NCBI GenBank assembly: GCA_963678095.2
Contig: OY782746.1
Coordinates: forward strand, 2,210,904 to 2,274,903
From: G963678095 sp963678095
GTDB lineage: Bacteria > Bacillota > Negativicutes > Selenomonadales > Selenomonadaceae
Direction of reading: 5' to 3'
Length of the DNA: 64,000 nt
This document shows positions 1-7,712 of this stretch, piece by piece (within the stretch, counting starts at the first letter, position 1; each line of letters begins with the position of its first letter). The position numbers and the translations under genes are program-made. The notes under the pieces were generated by a model. It did not search any database. It was not told the DNA's origin and saw only the letters and a list, made by a program, of their open reading frames with translations.

Positions 1-1542
1 GAAATCACCCAATATCTGAACTCGTCTAATGATGTTATGGCGGAAAAGTTGGTAAGGGCATTATTGCAAAAGGAGCCGCACAGTGCCTTTGGAAATTATA
101 CATTGGCAAAAATTTTATGGAACAAGAAATGTTTTGGGCTGGCAATTGATAAGCTGAATTATATCCTGCGGCAATTAGGTAATCAATTGCAAGACCAAGG
201 TTCTTTTTTAGTTATGCAGTTACTGGCCTTATGCTACTATGGGACGGGTGAACATAAAAAAGCAAGTGATTACTTTTTTAAGGCAAGTCAACTGGCGGAC
301 AACCTTGTTGATAGAGCAAGAATGTATAGCAATTATTTATTTTTAAGTAATTACTCAGAAGAGATATCGGATGGTGATCTTAGTCAAATACATAAAAATT
401 ATGGCGAAATCTTTAAGAATATAAATAAATATGATGATTATGAGAAAGTAAATCTCCCCAAGCTGCGAATCGGCTATATTTCGCCGGATTTTCGCCAACA
501 TGTAGTGGTGTATTTTTCTTATCCGTTATTGGCGAAGTATAATAGGAACCGATATGAAGTCTATTGTTACGCCAAAGGCCCAACGGACCAGGTAACCGAG
601 CAATTGAAAAATTTTGTGGATAAATGGGAGGATATTACCTGTTTAAGTGATGAGGAGGCAGCGCGGCGTATTCATGATGATAAAATAGATATTTTGTTTG
701 ATTTATCAGGACACTCTGCTAATAATTGTTTGCCAATTTTAGCCCGGCGACCTGCTCCCATTCAGATTTGTGGGATTGGGTACTTTAATACCACGGGCTT
801 GGCTACAGTGGATTATTTCCTTACAGATGTATATTGTGATTCGCCTGGCAAACATGATGAACTGTTTACTGAGAAATTATTGCGATTGCCGCATAGTCAT
901 TTTTGCTATACGCCACCAGATACAGCCGCCGCAGTTGCTCTTAAACGCCGCGAAATTAAAGCAGTTGTTTTTGCTAGTTTTAATAATTTTTCTAAAATCA
1001 CAGATATGATGTTAAATTTATGGCTGCAGATTCTGCAGCAGGTTCCTAATAGCAAATTGCTGTTAAAGAGTCCTTACTTTGATAAAAGGCGCGATCAAGC
1101 AGAAATATACAGTCGGGCAAAAAGGATAGGATTTTCCGATGAGCAATTGGAAATTCGTGCTGCCAGTATTGATTATCTAAAAGAATATAATGAAGTTGAT
1201 ATTGCCTTAGACACTTTTCCTTATCCAGGGGGGGGGACAACCTGTGAGGCCCTCTATATGGGAACGCCGGTTGTCACATTAAAAGGCACTCGTCATGGTT
1301 CGTGTTTTGGCTATAGTATTATGGAAAATATAGGGCTACCGGAACTTTCAGCGAATAATATGGTTCAATATGTTGAAATTGCAGTTGTGCTGGCGAAAGA
1401 TAAAGAATTATTGCGTCATTTGCACAATAATTTACGGAGTTTGATGCAAAAATCTAAACTAATGGATCAGGAATCTTATGTGAGAGATGTAGAACAGACA
1501 TATGAAGAAATTTGGGCAAAGTGGTTAAATCAGGTGGATTAA
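1..1542 (+). CDS. OGT/SPINDLY-type TPR glycosyltransferase (5' end cut by window)
   Basis: The reading frame is open to the first base of the window and no ribosome site precedes the first ATG (37), so the gene probably starts upstream and 501 or more residues are visible. The N-terminal ~140 residues look like helical TPR repeats. The C-terminal catalytic region has family marks: RIGYISPDFRQH, DLSGHS, RRPAPIQ, FASFNNFSKI and DTFPYPGGGTTCEALYMG with VVTLKG, typical of the glycosyltransferase 41 family that transfers sugars to protein Ser/Thr. Cytoplasmic. With sugar-nucleotide and glycosyltransferase genes next door and a flagellin 20 kb away, protein (flagellin) glycosylation is a reasonable inference; the actual acceptor is unknown. 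Confidence 0.85.
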   Translation, partial: EITQYLNSSNDVMAEKLVRALLQKEPHSAFGNYTLAKILWNKKCFGLAIDKLNYILRQLGNQLQDQGSFLVMQLLALCYYGTGEHKKASDYFFKASQLADNLVDRARMYSNYLFLSNYSEEISDGDLSQIHKNYGEIFKNINKYDDYEKVNLPKLRIGYISPDFRQHVVVYFSYPLLAKYNRNRYEVYCYAKGPTDQVTEQLKNFVDKWEDITCLSDEEAARRIHDDKIDILFDLSGHSANNCLPILARRPAPIQICGIGYFNTTGLATVDYFLTDVYCDSPGKHDELFTEKLLRLPHSHFCYTPPDTAAAVALKRREIKAVVFASFNNFSKITDMMLNLWLQILQQVPNSKLLLKSPYFDKRRDQAEIYSRAKRIGFSDEQLEIRAASIDYLKEYNEVDIALDTFPYPGGGTTCEALYMGTPVVTLKGTRHGSCFGYSIMENIGLPELSANNMVQYVEIAVVLAKDKELLRHLHNNLRSLMQKSKLMDQESYVRDVEQTYEEIWAKWLNQVD

Positions 1543-1570
1543 CTGGTGACATTATTGCAGAAAGGGTGCG

Positions 1571-2638
1571 ATTGTAATAGAACAAAAAGTTTTTTGGCAA
1601 AATAAGAAAGTTTTTCTGACAGGTCATACGGGATTTAAGGGCGCGTGGTTGAGTTTATGGCTTGCGTCTTTAGGGGCAAAAGTTTTTGGGTATGCGTTGC
1701 CGCCTAACAGCGGGCCTAATCTGTATAATCTTATTGATGCAGCTGAGGTAATAACAAAATCCTGTTTTGCGGATATTGAAAATTATAATGTGTTGGCAGA
1801 AGCTATGCAGGAAGCTGACCCGGATATTGTCATTCATATGGCAGCACAGGCGCTGGTCCGTGATTCATATGCGGCGCCACTACAGACTTATGCGACAAAT
1901 GTGATGGGGACGGCCAATGTTTTGGAAGCGGTTCGCCATTGTAAAAATGTTCGGGCTGTAATTGTTGTCACCACTGACAAATGTTATGAGAATAAGGAAT
2001 GGTATTGGGGATATCGTGAGCAGGACACACTTGGTGGCTATGATCCGTATTCGAGTAGCAAGGCTTGTGCCGAAATAGTGACGGCGGCATATCGCCAGTC
2101 CTTTTTAAGAGCAGCAGATGTTGCTGTGGCTACGGTACGGGCGGGAAATGTGATCGGCGGTGGGGACTGGGCTAAGGATCGTTTGGTTCCTGACTGTCTG
2201 CGCGCAATTGAAAACGGGAAAAAAATTATCATTCGCAGCCCCGAGGCAATCCGGCCTTGGCAACATGTTCTGGAGCCGTTGCGTGGCTATCTAATGTTGG
2301 CTGAGCGGCTATATACAGACGGCGCTGCCTGGGCAGAAAGCTGGAACTTTGGTCCGGGTGATGCGGGGGTGCTTTGCGTTGGAGATTTGGTAGAAAAGAT
2401 ATGTCAAAAACTTGGTGGCAAGTATGAGCTGGCACCCCAAGCGGAACTTCACGAGGCCAGGTACTTAAAGCTGGACTGCTCGAAAGCAAATATGCGGCTT
2501 GGCTGGCAGGCGAAACTGACCATGGAGCAAAGCATAGAATATATTGCCGAATGGTTCCATGCTTATAAAAAAGGAGAAGATATGCAGGCGATATCTCTCG
2601 GGCAGATAGAAAAGTACCAAAATAGCTATAAATTTTAA
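1571..2638 (+). CDS. rfbG: CDP-glucose 4,6-dehydratase
   Basis: Short-chain dehydrogenase/epimerase that would convert CDP-glucose to CDP-4-keto-6-deoxyglucose. The Rossmann NAD motif TGHTGFKG is coded at about 1619-1642, upstream of any ATG; TTDKCYE and the Y-SSS-K catalytic pair (GGYDPYSSSKA) follow. The frame runs back to a TGA at 1547-1549 without ATG, GTG or TTG before the Rossmann motif. The best start by spacing is an ATT at 1571 behind AGAAAGGG, giving 355 residues, the usual family length. The in-frame TTG at 1649 would delete the NAD motif. A sequencing error or a small frameshift near 1550-1570 is the alternative. It follows the glycosyltransferase by 28 bases and is probably co-transcribed. 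Confidence 0.8.
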   Translation: MVIEQKVFWQNKKVFLTGHTGFKGAWLSLWLASLGAKVFGYALPPNSGPNLYNLIDAAEVITKSCFADIENYNVLAEAMQEADPDIVIHMAAQALVRDSYAAPLQTYATNVMGTANVLEAVRHCKNVRAVIVVTTDKCYENKEWYWGYREQDTLGGYDPYSSSKACAEIVTAAYRQSFLRAADVAVATVRAGNVIGGGDWAKDRLVPDCLRAIENGKKIIIRSPEAIRPWQHVLEPLRGYLMLAERLYTDGAAWAESWNFGPGDAGVLCVGDLVEKICQKLGGKYELAPQAELHEARYLKLDCSKANMRLGWQAKLTMEQSIEYIAEWFHAYKKGEDMQAISLGQIEKYQNSYKF

Positions 2639-2668
2639 CAAGGATGTATTTTTGAGAGAAGTGTTCCG

Positions 2669-3547
2669 ATGAACTTATTTGAGAAATCAGAAGAGATGAA
2701 AGCAGCTGAACTGGCTTTGGCGGGAAACTTTGTCAGGGAGCAAGAACCGTTGCAAATTCTTATTATTGGCGAACTGAAGGCGGCGGAGTTAATTCTGCAA
2801 CAATTTTTAGGTGCACAAGTTACCGTAGTGCTAGCTCCCTCAGCAGAATTCATACGAGAACCGCTGCCCGTCCGGATTTTACAGATGGATTTCACGCAGG
2901 AAAGATTACCCTTTGAAGAGGAAAGCTTTGATTATATTATTGCTGATCGCTGTCTGGAAAAAATGAGTAACAAACAGGATTTTGCTTTTGCCATGTTTTT
3001 TTGGCTGAAACAGACGGGCTGCCTGCTGGCAAGCGTTTCCGGGCCGTCCGGATTGAACGGAAGATTAAATGGGTTCGGTCCGGGCCAAGATATTCTGGAC
3101 ATTCGGCGCCTGCTGACAATTTCTTTTTACAAGGAAATTGAGATTGTTGATGTGAACCAAAGTAGCTCTTTGCGGCCGTCAATCTTTAAAACCGCTGATA
3201 ATGAGCGGATATGGATTGTCCGGGCATATCGTTCGACGTCGCAAACGGCTGTTTTGAAGCAGTTTTTTACTCCGGAGATTCGCCAGCAGTTGGCTGTCTT
3301 CTTGCGCCGGGTGGCCTATGATGTTGACCGTACGCAGAGTTGCCAGCATATCTGGCTTATTTGTGACCAATACAAGATTTCCCTGTTATATGTGGTAGCA
3401 TTTGTTCAAAATACCATGCTGCATCCTTTGGCGATATTGACATTTTTAGGCGACTGGGCTATGGAAAATGGGTACTGCAGCGAGGGCATTAATTTGATAA
3501 ATATTGCTGCGGGACGGAATATGGAGGATTTTTCTCAAAAAATGTAA
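2669..3547 (+). CDS. SAM-methyltransferase-like protein
   Basis: 292 residues. The region around residues 25-130 resembles a class I methyltransferase fold: ILIIGELKAAE in the place of motif I, FEEESFDYIIADRCLEK like the post-motif D-x-hhh-LEH segment, and a hydrophobic strand ending LLASVSGP. Motif I lacks the usual GxGxG glycines, so it may bind SAM weakly or be inactive. The C-terminal ~150 residues are not recognised. ATG at 2669 has only a weak purine stretch before it. It sits between a CDP-sugar dehydratase and a glycosyltransferase, so sugar or glycan modification is inferred from context. Confidence 0.55.
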   Translation: MNLFEKSEEMKAAELALAGNFVREQEPLQILIIGELKAAELILQQFLGAQVTVVLAPSAEFIREPLPVRILQMDFTQERLPFEEESFDYIIADRCLEKMSNKQDFAFAMFFWLKQTGCLLASVSGPSGLNGRLNGFGPGQDILDIRRLLTISFYKEIEIVDVNQSSSLRPSIFKTADNERIWIVRAYRSTSQTAVLKQFFTPEIRQQLAVFLRRVAYDVDRTQSCQHIWLICDQYKISLLYVVAFVQNTMLHPLAILTFLGDWAMENGYCSEGINLINIAAGRNMEDFSQKM

Positions 3548-3566
3548 GATTGCAGGAGAAATGCGG

Positions 3567-4247
3567 ATGGAAAAAGATAAAAACAAAGTATGTTTTATTA
3601 CCTGTGTAAGTGATGAAAATCTTTATCAGGAAGCTGTATTGTATTTGCGGCAGCTTGCTGTTCCGGAAGGCATCGAGACAGAATTTCTTCCCGTTTACAA
3701 TGCACGGTCTATGGCTGGTGGTTATAATCAGGCAATTCGTATGACGAATGCTAAGTATAAAGTGTACTTACATCAGGATGTTCTGGTGGTCTATAAGGAT
3801 TATATTACAGCGATCATGAATATTTTTTGCCAAAATCCCCAAGTAGGTATGATTGGCATTATGGGGTGTGCCCATTTGCCGGTTACTGGCATATGGTGGC
3901 AGGATCCTATCTTATATGGGGCTGTTTTGCATGCGCCGGATCCGGAGAGTTCCGTTTTGTCGGCGGGGGAAGAGGTAAGAGAAGCCTTCCTGCCGGTGGC
4001 AGCCGTCGATGGACTGCTGCTGGCAACGCAGTATGATCTTTTCTGGCGGGAGGATTTGTTCGACGGTTGGCATTTTTATGATATATCACAGTCGTTGGAG
4101 TTTAGACGCAAGGGTTATCAGGTTGCTATTCCCCACCAGGAACAGGTCTGGTGTGTTCATTTGACCAAGCAAAAACCGCTGCGTGAAGATTATTGGCAAT
4201 ATCAAAAGATCTTTCAAAGCAATTATACAGCGGATGGGCGTGATTAA
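3567..4247 (+). CDS. family-2-like glycosyltransferase
   Basis: 226 residues from ATG 3567, chosen because AGGAG at 3554-3558 is 8 bases away; ATG 3561 is an alternative. The sequence reads like the Glyco_tranf_2_5 group: N-terminal KVCFITCVSDENLY, a nucleotide-binding-like segment RSMAGGYNQAIR, then KVYLHQDVLVV with the D-x-D-like HQD. Later GWHFYDISQSLEFRRKGY matches the typical acceptor-side region. Cytoplasmic. Its upstream neighbour's 3' end nearly abuts it (19 bases), so it is likely the last gene of the glycosylation operon; a hairpin terminator follows. Confidence 0.7.
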   Translation: MEKDKNKVCFITCVSDENLYQEAVLYLRQLAVPEGIETEFLPVYNARSMAGGYNQAIRMTNAKYKVYLHQDVLVVYKDYITAIMNIFCQNPQVGMIGIMGCAHLPVTGIWWQDPILYGAVLHAPDPESSVLSAGEEVREAFLPVAAVDGLLLATQYDLFWREDLFDGWHFYDISQSLEFRRKGYQVAIPHQEQVWCVHLTKQKPLREDYWQYQKIFQSNYTADGRD

Positions 4248-4250
4248 ATA

Positions 4251-4280
4251 AAAAAGCATGACCGTAAGGTCATACTTTTT
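4251..4280 (+). terminator. bidirectional terminator
   Basis: AAAAAG at 4251-4256 and ATGACC at 4258-4263 pair with GGTCAT at 4268-4273 and CTTTTT at 4275-4280; the loop is GTAA with one C/A mismatch. The A-run and T-run allow it to end both the plus-strand glycosyltransferase and the convergent minus-strand gene ending at 4317. Confidence 0.75.
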
Positions 4281-4316
4281 GGTTTCCTCATATATTATGT
4301 GAGTGCGCTGACTTTT

Positions 4317-4706
4317 TCAGCGAACGGCCTTTAACCGGTGAATTTCTGTTTCGTGAGAAGAAAGCTGTCCTGAAAGACGGTTGATCTTTATGTCGAGCTG
4401 ATGAATATCTTCTTTGGTGGACAGGTTCTGCAAACTATCTTTTGAAGCAGTATGTAGTATTAGTCCATCGAGTTTGGCATTAAATTCTTCCATATTATAC
4501 AGCAATGCCTTTATGATGTCGGTGTTTTCCTGCTGCTGAATGGCGGCATTTTCCACATTGGTATCCAGGAGTTCTAGTTTGCCAGTGAGCGTGCTCACGA
4601 CAGTTTTTAACTCCTGGATACTTCCATTTGTTCGGCGGGTTTCAGCTTTTAAGCCCTTTATTTCTGTTAAAATTTCTTGCAGTATAGTTTCCAATAAAAT
4701 GTCCAC
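4317..4706 (-). CDS. small coiled-coil protein of unknown function
   Basis: 129 residues, almost wholly charged/hydrophobic heptads (TEIKGLKAETRRTNGSIQEL, later DIKINRLSGQLSSHETEIHRL), no signal peptide or membrane segment, so predicted cytoplasmic coiled coil. ATG 4706 follows a GGGAGTGG ribosome site. It lies 44 bases downstream of the FlxA-like gene on the same strand and is probably co-transcribed. I do not recognise the family; the flagellar neighbours hint at, but do not prove, a motility link. Confidence 0.55.
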   Translation of the reverse strand: MDILLETILQEILTEIKGLKAETRRTNGSIQELKTVVSTLTGKLELLDTNVENAAIQQQENTDIIKALLYNMEEFNAKLDGLILHTASKDSLQNLSTKEDIHQLDIKINRLSGQLSSHETEIHRLKAVR

Positions 4707-4750
4707 TCCCTTAAAGGCAAAAATAAAATTAGCTTATAATAGATGTTTTA

Positions 4751-5119
4751 TTAAAAGATAAGACTACTAAAATCAATGCGCTTTTTCCCGGTGTAAAGTC
4801 CCTGCTGGACATTCACATTTCCAACAGAAAGCTTCCGCAAAGAAGTTTTGTAGGCAGGGCCGAATGCCGTGTCTTTTGTCGCTGAATGTTCGCTAACATT
4901 ATTGGTGGTATTTTTCATTGAGGCGCTTTGAAGCGCTGATAGCTGCTGCTGGATCTGGGCTTTTTGTTGTTCAAGCTCTGTTATGGTAGGCAGTGCTTTG
5001 ACCTTGGCGATTTGCCCATCGATATCCGTCAGCTGACGTTTAAGCTGATTAATTTCTGGTTCGGCGGTATTTTGCCGAGATGCCGCTGTAGATGAAGTTG
5101 CAAATATAGAAGGGGACAT
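4751..5119 (-). CDS. FlxA-like coiled-coil protein
   Basis: 122 residues with a Ser/Ala-rich start, then a coiled coil (INQLKRQLTDIDGQIAKVKA and TELEQQKAQIQQQLSALQSA) and a polar tail. This layout is like FlxA-family small proteins found near flagellar genes. ATG 5119 follows a good AAAGGAGATG ribosome site. It is divergent from the YjfB-like gene at 5285. Assignment rests on layout and composition, not on a diagnostic motif. Confidence 0.5.
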   Translation of the reverse strand: MSPSIFATSSTAASRQNTAEPEINQLKRQLTDIDGQIAKVKALPTITELEQQKAQIQQQLSALQSASMKNTTNNVSEHSATKDTAFGPAYKTSLRKLSVGNVNVQQGLYTGKKRIDFSSLIF

Positions 5120-5170
5120 GATATGAACATCTCCTTTACTTCACATAATAGGCATTTTCTTATTACCATA

Positions 5171-5179
5171 ATTATATCA
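5171..5179 (-). promoter_or_regulatory. extended -10 promoter for the FlxA-like gene
   Basis: On the minus strand the bases read TG-A-TATAAT, an extended -10 box, about 50 bases before the start codon at 5119. No convincing -35 is visible. Confidence 0.4.
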
Positions 5180-5250
5180 TAACTCGCGCGTAATTCCACA
5201 AGAATTATAGAGAGAAAATTTTGATTTTGCTGTTTTTATGAAGTGAGTGG

Positions 5251-5259
5251 TGTTATAAT
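5251..5259 (+). promoter_or_regulatory. extended -10 promoter for the YjfB-like gene
   Basis: TG-T-TATAAT lies 25 bases upstream of ATG 5285. No good -35 is present; the extended -10 probably compensates. It is divergent from the similar minus-strand element at 5171-5179. Confidence 0.5.
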
Positions 5260-5284
5260 AAAAACCAGTAGAGGAGGTTTTGTT

Positions 5285-5467
5285 ATGGACATGAGCATAG
5301 CGGCCTTATCGGTGGCGATGCATCAGCAGGATTTGCAGCAAAATATCGGCACGTCAGTTCTGAAAAATCAGCTTAATGATATGTCGGCAAGTATTGAGAC
5401 AATTTTGCCAGCGACTGGCGGGGCAATAGATCCGTCACGGGGAATCAATTTGGATATTTTGGCCTAG
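5285..5467 (+). CDS. YjfB-like putative motility protein
   Basis: 60 residues from ATG 5285 behind GAGGAGG. The protein begins MDMSIAALSVAMHQQ and ends GRGINLDILA-like (RGINLDILA), with hydrophobic-helix spacing typical of the YjfB family (Pfam putative motility protein). No membrane segment. Molecular function is unknown in the family. It is a single-gene unit with its own extended -10 promoter and a 14-bp hairpin after the stop codon. Confidence 0.65.
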   Translation: MDMSIAALSVAMHQQDLQQNIGTSVLKNQLNDMSASIETILPATGGAIDPSRGINLDILA

Positions 5468-5470
5468 TGG

Positions 5471-5512
5471 CCGTAATGGGCTTTTCGTTTACCGGAAAGC
5501 CCATTACGGTTT
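5471..5512 (+). terminator. hairpin terminator after the YjfB-like gene
   Basis: A perfect 14-bp stem (5471-5484 with 5496-5509) and an 11-base loop, followed by only TTT. The stem is strong but the T-tract is short. Confidence 0.6.
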
Positions 5513-5580
5513 GCTGCTCAAGCTTGTTTTTCAAAACAGTGCAAATTTACTGAAAAAATTGAAAAGAATTGAAAAAAAAC

Positions 5581-5609
5581 TTGCTTTTTTCCAAATTCCA
5601 ATTTATACT
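5581..5609 (+). promoter_or_regulatory. sigma-A promoter of the zinc-ribbon gene
   Basis: TTGCTT (5581-5586), 17 bases, TATACT (5604-5609). Predicted start is near 5616, leaving a leader of about 95 bases before ATG 5710. Confidence 0.65.
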
Positions 5610-5709
5610 TATCGTTAAGGGCATTATTTTGATTAGATTTGTACTTGCAGTGGATTGTGTGTAAAGGGAATCTAGGGCTCTTAAACTCAAAACGTGAGGG
5701 GATTTTTTC

Positions 5710-6006
5710 ATGGCTTTCGAAGACAAAACATTGGTGTGCAAGGATTGTGGAAAAGATTTTATTTTCAGCGAAGGTGAACAGGAGTTTTATGCAGAAAAAG
5801 GTTTCGAAAATGAACCTGTACGCTGCCGTGACTGCCGCGATTCAAGACGTCGCAATCGTGATGGCGGCAATGGTGGGGAAAGAGAGCCGCGTCAGATGTA
5901 CACTGTAGTTTGTGCAGAATGCGGACAGGAAACGCAAGTACCGTTTGAACCAAAGAATGACCGTCCGGTTTATTGCCGCGACTGCTTTAATTCTAGAAGA
6001 GGCTGA
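5710..6006 (+). CDS. double zinc-ribbon protein
   Basis: 98 residues from ATG 5710 (GAGGGG ribosome site). Two four-cysteine knuckles are visible: LVCKDCGKDF...VRCRDCR, matching the probable zinc-ribbon (zf-TRCL) type, and VVCAECGQET...VYCRDCFNSRR near the C terminus. The linker is rich in Arg and Gly (SRRRNRDGGNGG), suggesting nucleic-acid contact. Cytoplasmic. Such proteins are common next to cold-shock genes in Firmicutes, but a precise function is not known. Confidence 0.75.
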   Translation: MAFEDKTLVCKDCGKDFIFSEGEQEFYAEKGFENEPVRCRDCRDSRRRNRDGGNGGEREPRQMYTVVCAECGQETQVPFEPKNDRPVYCRDCFNSRRG

Positions 6007-6056
6007 TGCTTGGGTTAGCGAAATTATTGATCTTGTTTCAATAGTATCCAGCTATG

Positions 6057-6083
6057 AAACCCGGAGAAATCCGGGTTTTTTTA
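6057..6083 (+). terminator. Rho-independent terminator after the zinc-ribbon gene
   Basis: AAACCCGG (6057-6064), a 6-base loop, CCGGGTTT (6071-6078), then a run of T. Confidence 0.85.
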
Positions 6084-6118
6084 TTTTAATGTAGTTACAT
6101 AAAATGAGGAGGAATATT

Positions 6119-6898
6119 ATGTCGAAGAAAATATTAGTATTGTGCATGCTCAGTTTGTTTGCCTTGACAGGCTTATTTACTGGCTGCGGGGATCAGAAAA
6201 AAGAAGCTGCCGGCTCTGGGGAAAAAGTTCTGCGGGTGGGCAGCAGTGTCGATTTTGCTCCGTTTGAATTTCAGGATGTTGATGGCAAGGAATATGAAGG
6301 GTTTGATATGGAGCTGATTCGTGCGATTGGCAAGGAGATGGGCTACAAGGTAGAAGTTCAGAATATCAGCTTTGATGGGCTGATTCCGTCGCTTGAAGCA
6401 GATAATATCGATGCGATTATCACGGGGATGTCAATCACCGATGAGCGTAAGGAAAAAGTACTGTTTTCCCAGCCTTATTACCAGTCTGGGCTGACGATTG
6501 TTGTGAAAAAAGACAACAGTTCGGTTAAGTCATTTAAAGATCTCGAGGGCAAAAAAATTGCGGTTCAGATTGGCACAACCGGTGCAACTGAAGCTAAAAA
6601 AATTGCCAATGCAGAGGTCAAGGAATTCAACAGCTCCGCGGATACCTTCATGGAACTTAAAGCTGGTGGCGTTGATGCAGTGGTAAATGATCGTCCGGTC
6701 AATGACTATTATATTGTCAAGAGCGGTGAAACGGGTGCTATTACACTGGATGATTTGCTTACAGCAGAAGACTATGGTATTGCGATGAGCAAGAAGAATC
6801 CGGAATTGGCTAAAAAAGTCGATGAAGCGCTGACAAAGCTCAAAGAAAATGGCGAATACGACAAGATTTATAAAAAATGGTTCGGCGAGAAGAAATAA
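6119..6898 (+). CDS. amino-acid ABC transporter substrate-binding lipoprotein
   Basis: 259 residues from ATG 6119, 5 bases after GAGGAGG; ATG 6104 lies inside the ribosome site's upstream edge and is rejected. Lipoprotein signal: a basic start, a hydrophobic stretch and FTGC, so Cys22 would carry lipid. The mature part is family-3 binding protein (LRVGSSVDFAPFEF, GFDMELIRAIGKEMG, ITGMSITDERKEKV, KIAVQIGTTG). It would deliver a polar amino acid such as glutamine to the permease and ATPase encoded next. A 12-bp hairpin and a new promoter separate it from those genes, which favours excess binding protein. Confidence 0.9.
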   Translation: MSKKILVLCMLSLFALTGLFTGCGDQKKEAAGSGEKVLRVGSSVDFAPFEFQDVDGKEYEGFDMELIRAIGKEMGYKVEVQNISFDGLIPSLEADNIDAIITGMSITDERKEKVLFSQPYYQSGLTIVVKKDNSSVKSFKDLEGKKIAVQIGTTGATEAKKIANAEVKEFNSSADTFMELKAGGVDAVVNDRPVNDYYIVKSGETGAITLDDLLTAEDYGIAMSKKNPELAKKVDEALTKLKENGEYDKIYKKWFGEKK

Positions 6899-6914
6899 TT
6901 TGTTGCCGATCATG

Positions 6915-6950
6915 GGGGGCGCTGCGGAGTACATTTCGCAGCGCCCCCTT
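6915..6950 (+). terminator. intercistronic hairpin / partial terminator
   Basis: A perfect 12-bp GC-rich stem, 6915-6926 with 6937-6948, loop 6927-6936, followed by TT and then mixed bases. The short T-tract suggests partial termination or 3'-end stabilisation of the binding-protein message rather than a full stop. Confidence 0.65.
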
Positions 6951-6957
6951 CTGCGTG

Positions 6958-6987
6958 TTGACAAGCCTCGTTGTGGTGAAATATAAT
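6958..6987 (+). promoter_or_regulatory. internal sigma-A promoter for permease and ATPase
   Basis: TTGACA (6958-6963), 18 bases, TATAAT (6982-6987). Both hexamers are perfect. It directly follows the intercistronic hairpin. Confidence 0.75.
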
Positions 6988-7046
6988 AGGTGAAGCATAT
7001 TTATACAGGGATTTGTAAGTAAAAATAAGAATTAAGGGTGGAGAAT

Positions 7047-7712
7047 ATGGATTTTAATTTTGCTTTAGCTGTCAATGCGCTGCCGCTTTTGCTGGAAGGG
7101 GCCGTGGTAACGGTTAAGATCACAGCGATCAGTGTGAGTTTGGGAATTCTGATTGGGCTGGTTGTCGGCATAGCCCGGATTGCCAAATTTTGGCCGGTGC
7201 GAATACTGGCCGCTGTATATGTTGATTTTTTTCGCGGTACGCCGCTGTTGGTGCAGATCTTTTTGATCTACTTTGCCCTGCCGGTGATTACCGGGCTGCA
7301 TATTGATCCGTTTTTGGCAGCCATTACAGCCTGCGGCGTCAACAGCGGAGCATATGTCGCGGAAATTTTTCGTGCGGGCATTCAGGCGATCGACAAAGGC
7401 CAGATGGAAGCCGGACGTTCACTCGGTATGACTTGGGGGCAGACGATGCGTTACATCATTGTGCCCCAGGCTTTTAAACAGGTGATTCCGCCACTTGGCA
7501 ATGAGTTTATTGCCCTGCTGAAGGATTCTTCGCTGGTATCGGTTATCGGGTTTGAAGAACTAACCCGTCGTGGGCAGCTGATTATTGCCCGTACTTATGG
7601 TTCACTTGAGATCTGGACTTGCGTGGCGATCATATATCTCGTGATGACGCTGTCGATTTCGCGGTTTGTAGCTTATTTGGAACGGAGGTATCAGATTGAT
7701 GATAGACATTAA
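7047..7712 (+). CDS. amino-acid ABC transporter permease
   Basis: 221 residues from ATG 7047 after AAGGGTGGAG; GTG 7038 is part of that site. A polar-amino-acid (HisM/GlnP) permease with about five membrane helices. The family start (LPLLLEGAVVTVKIT), FFRGTPLLVQIF and the cytoplasmic EAA loop (EAGRSLGMTWGQTMRYIIVP) that docks on the ATPase are clear. It presumably works as a homodimer. The last 14 bases overlap the ATPase gene, indicating translational coupling. Confidence 0.92.
   Translation: MDFNFALAVNALPLLLEGAVVTVKITAISVSLGILIGLVVGIARIAKFWPVRILAAVYVDFFRGTPLLVQIFLIYFALPVITGLHIDPFLAAITACGVNSGAYVAEIFRAGIQAIDKGQMEAGRSLGMTWGQTMRYIIVPQAFKQVIPPLGNEFIALLKDSSLVSVIGFEELTRRGQLIIARTYGSLEIWTCVAIIYLVMTLSISRFVAYLERRYQIDDRH

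Noticed and set aside
4306..4322. CGCTGA...TCAGCG dyad as a terminator of the minus-strand coiled-coil gene
   Set aside because: No T-run on the minus strand; the hairpin at 4251-4280 is a better terminator.
5471..5512. Inverted repeat as an attachment site or mobile element end
   Set aside because: Simple intrinsic hairpin after a stop codon, with no integrase nearby.
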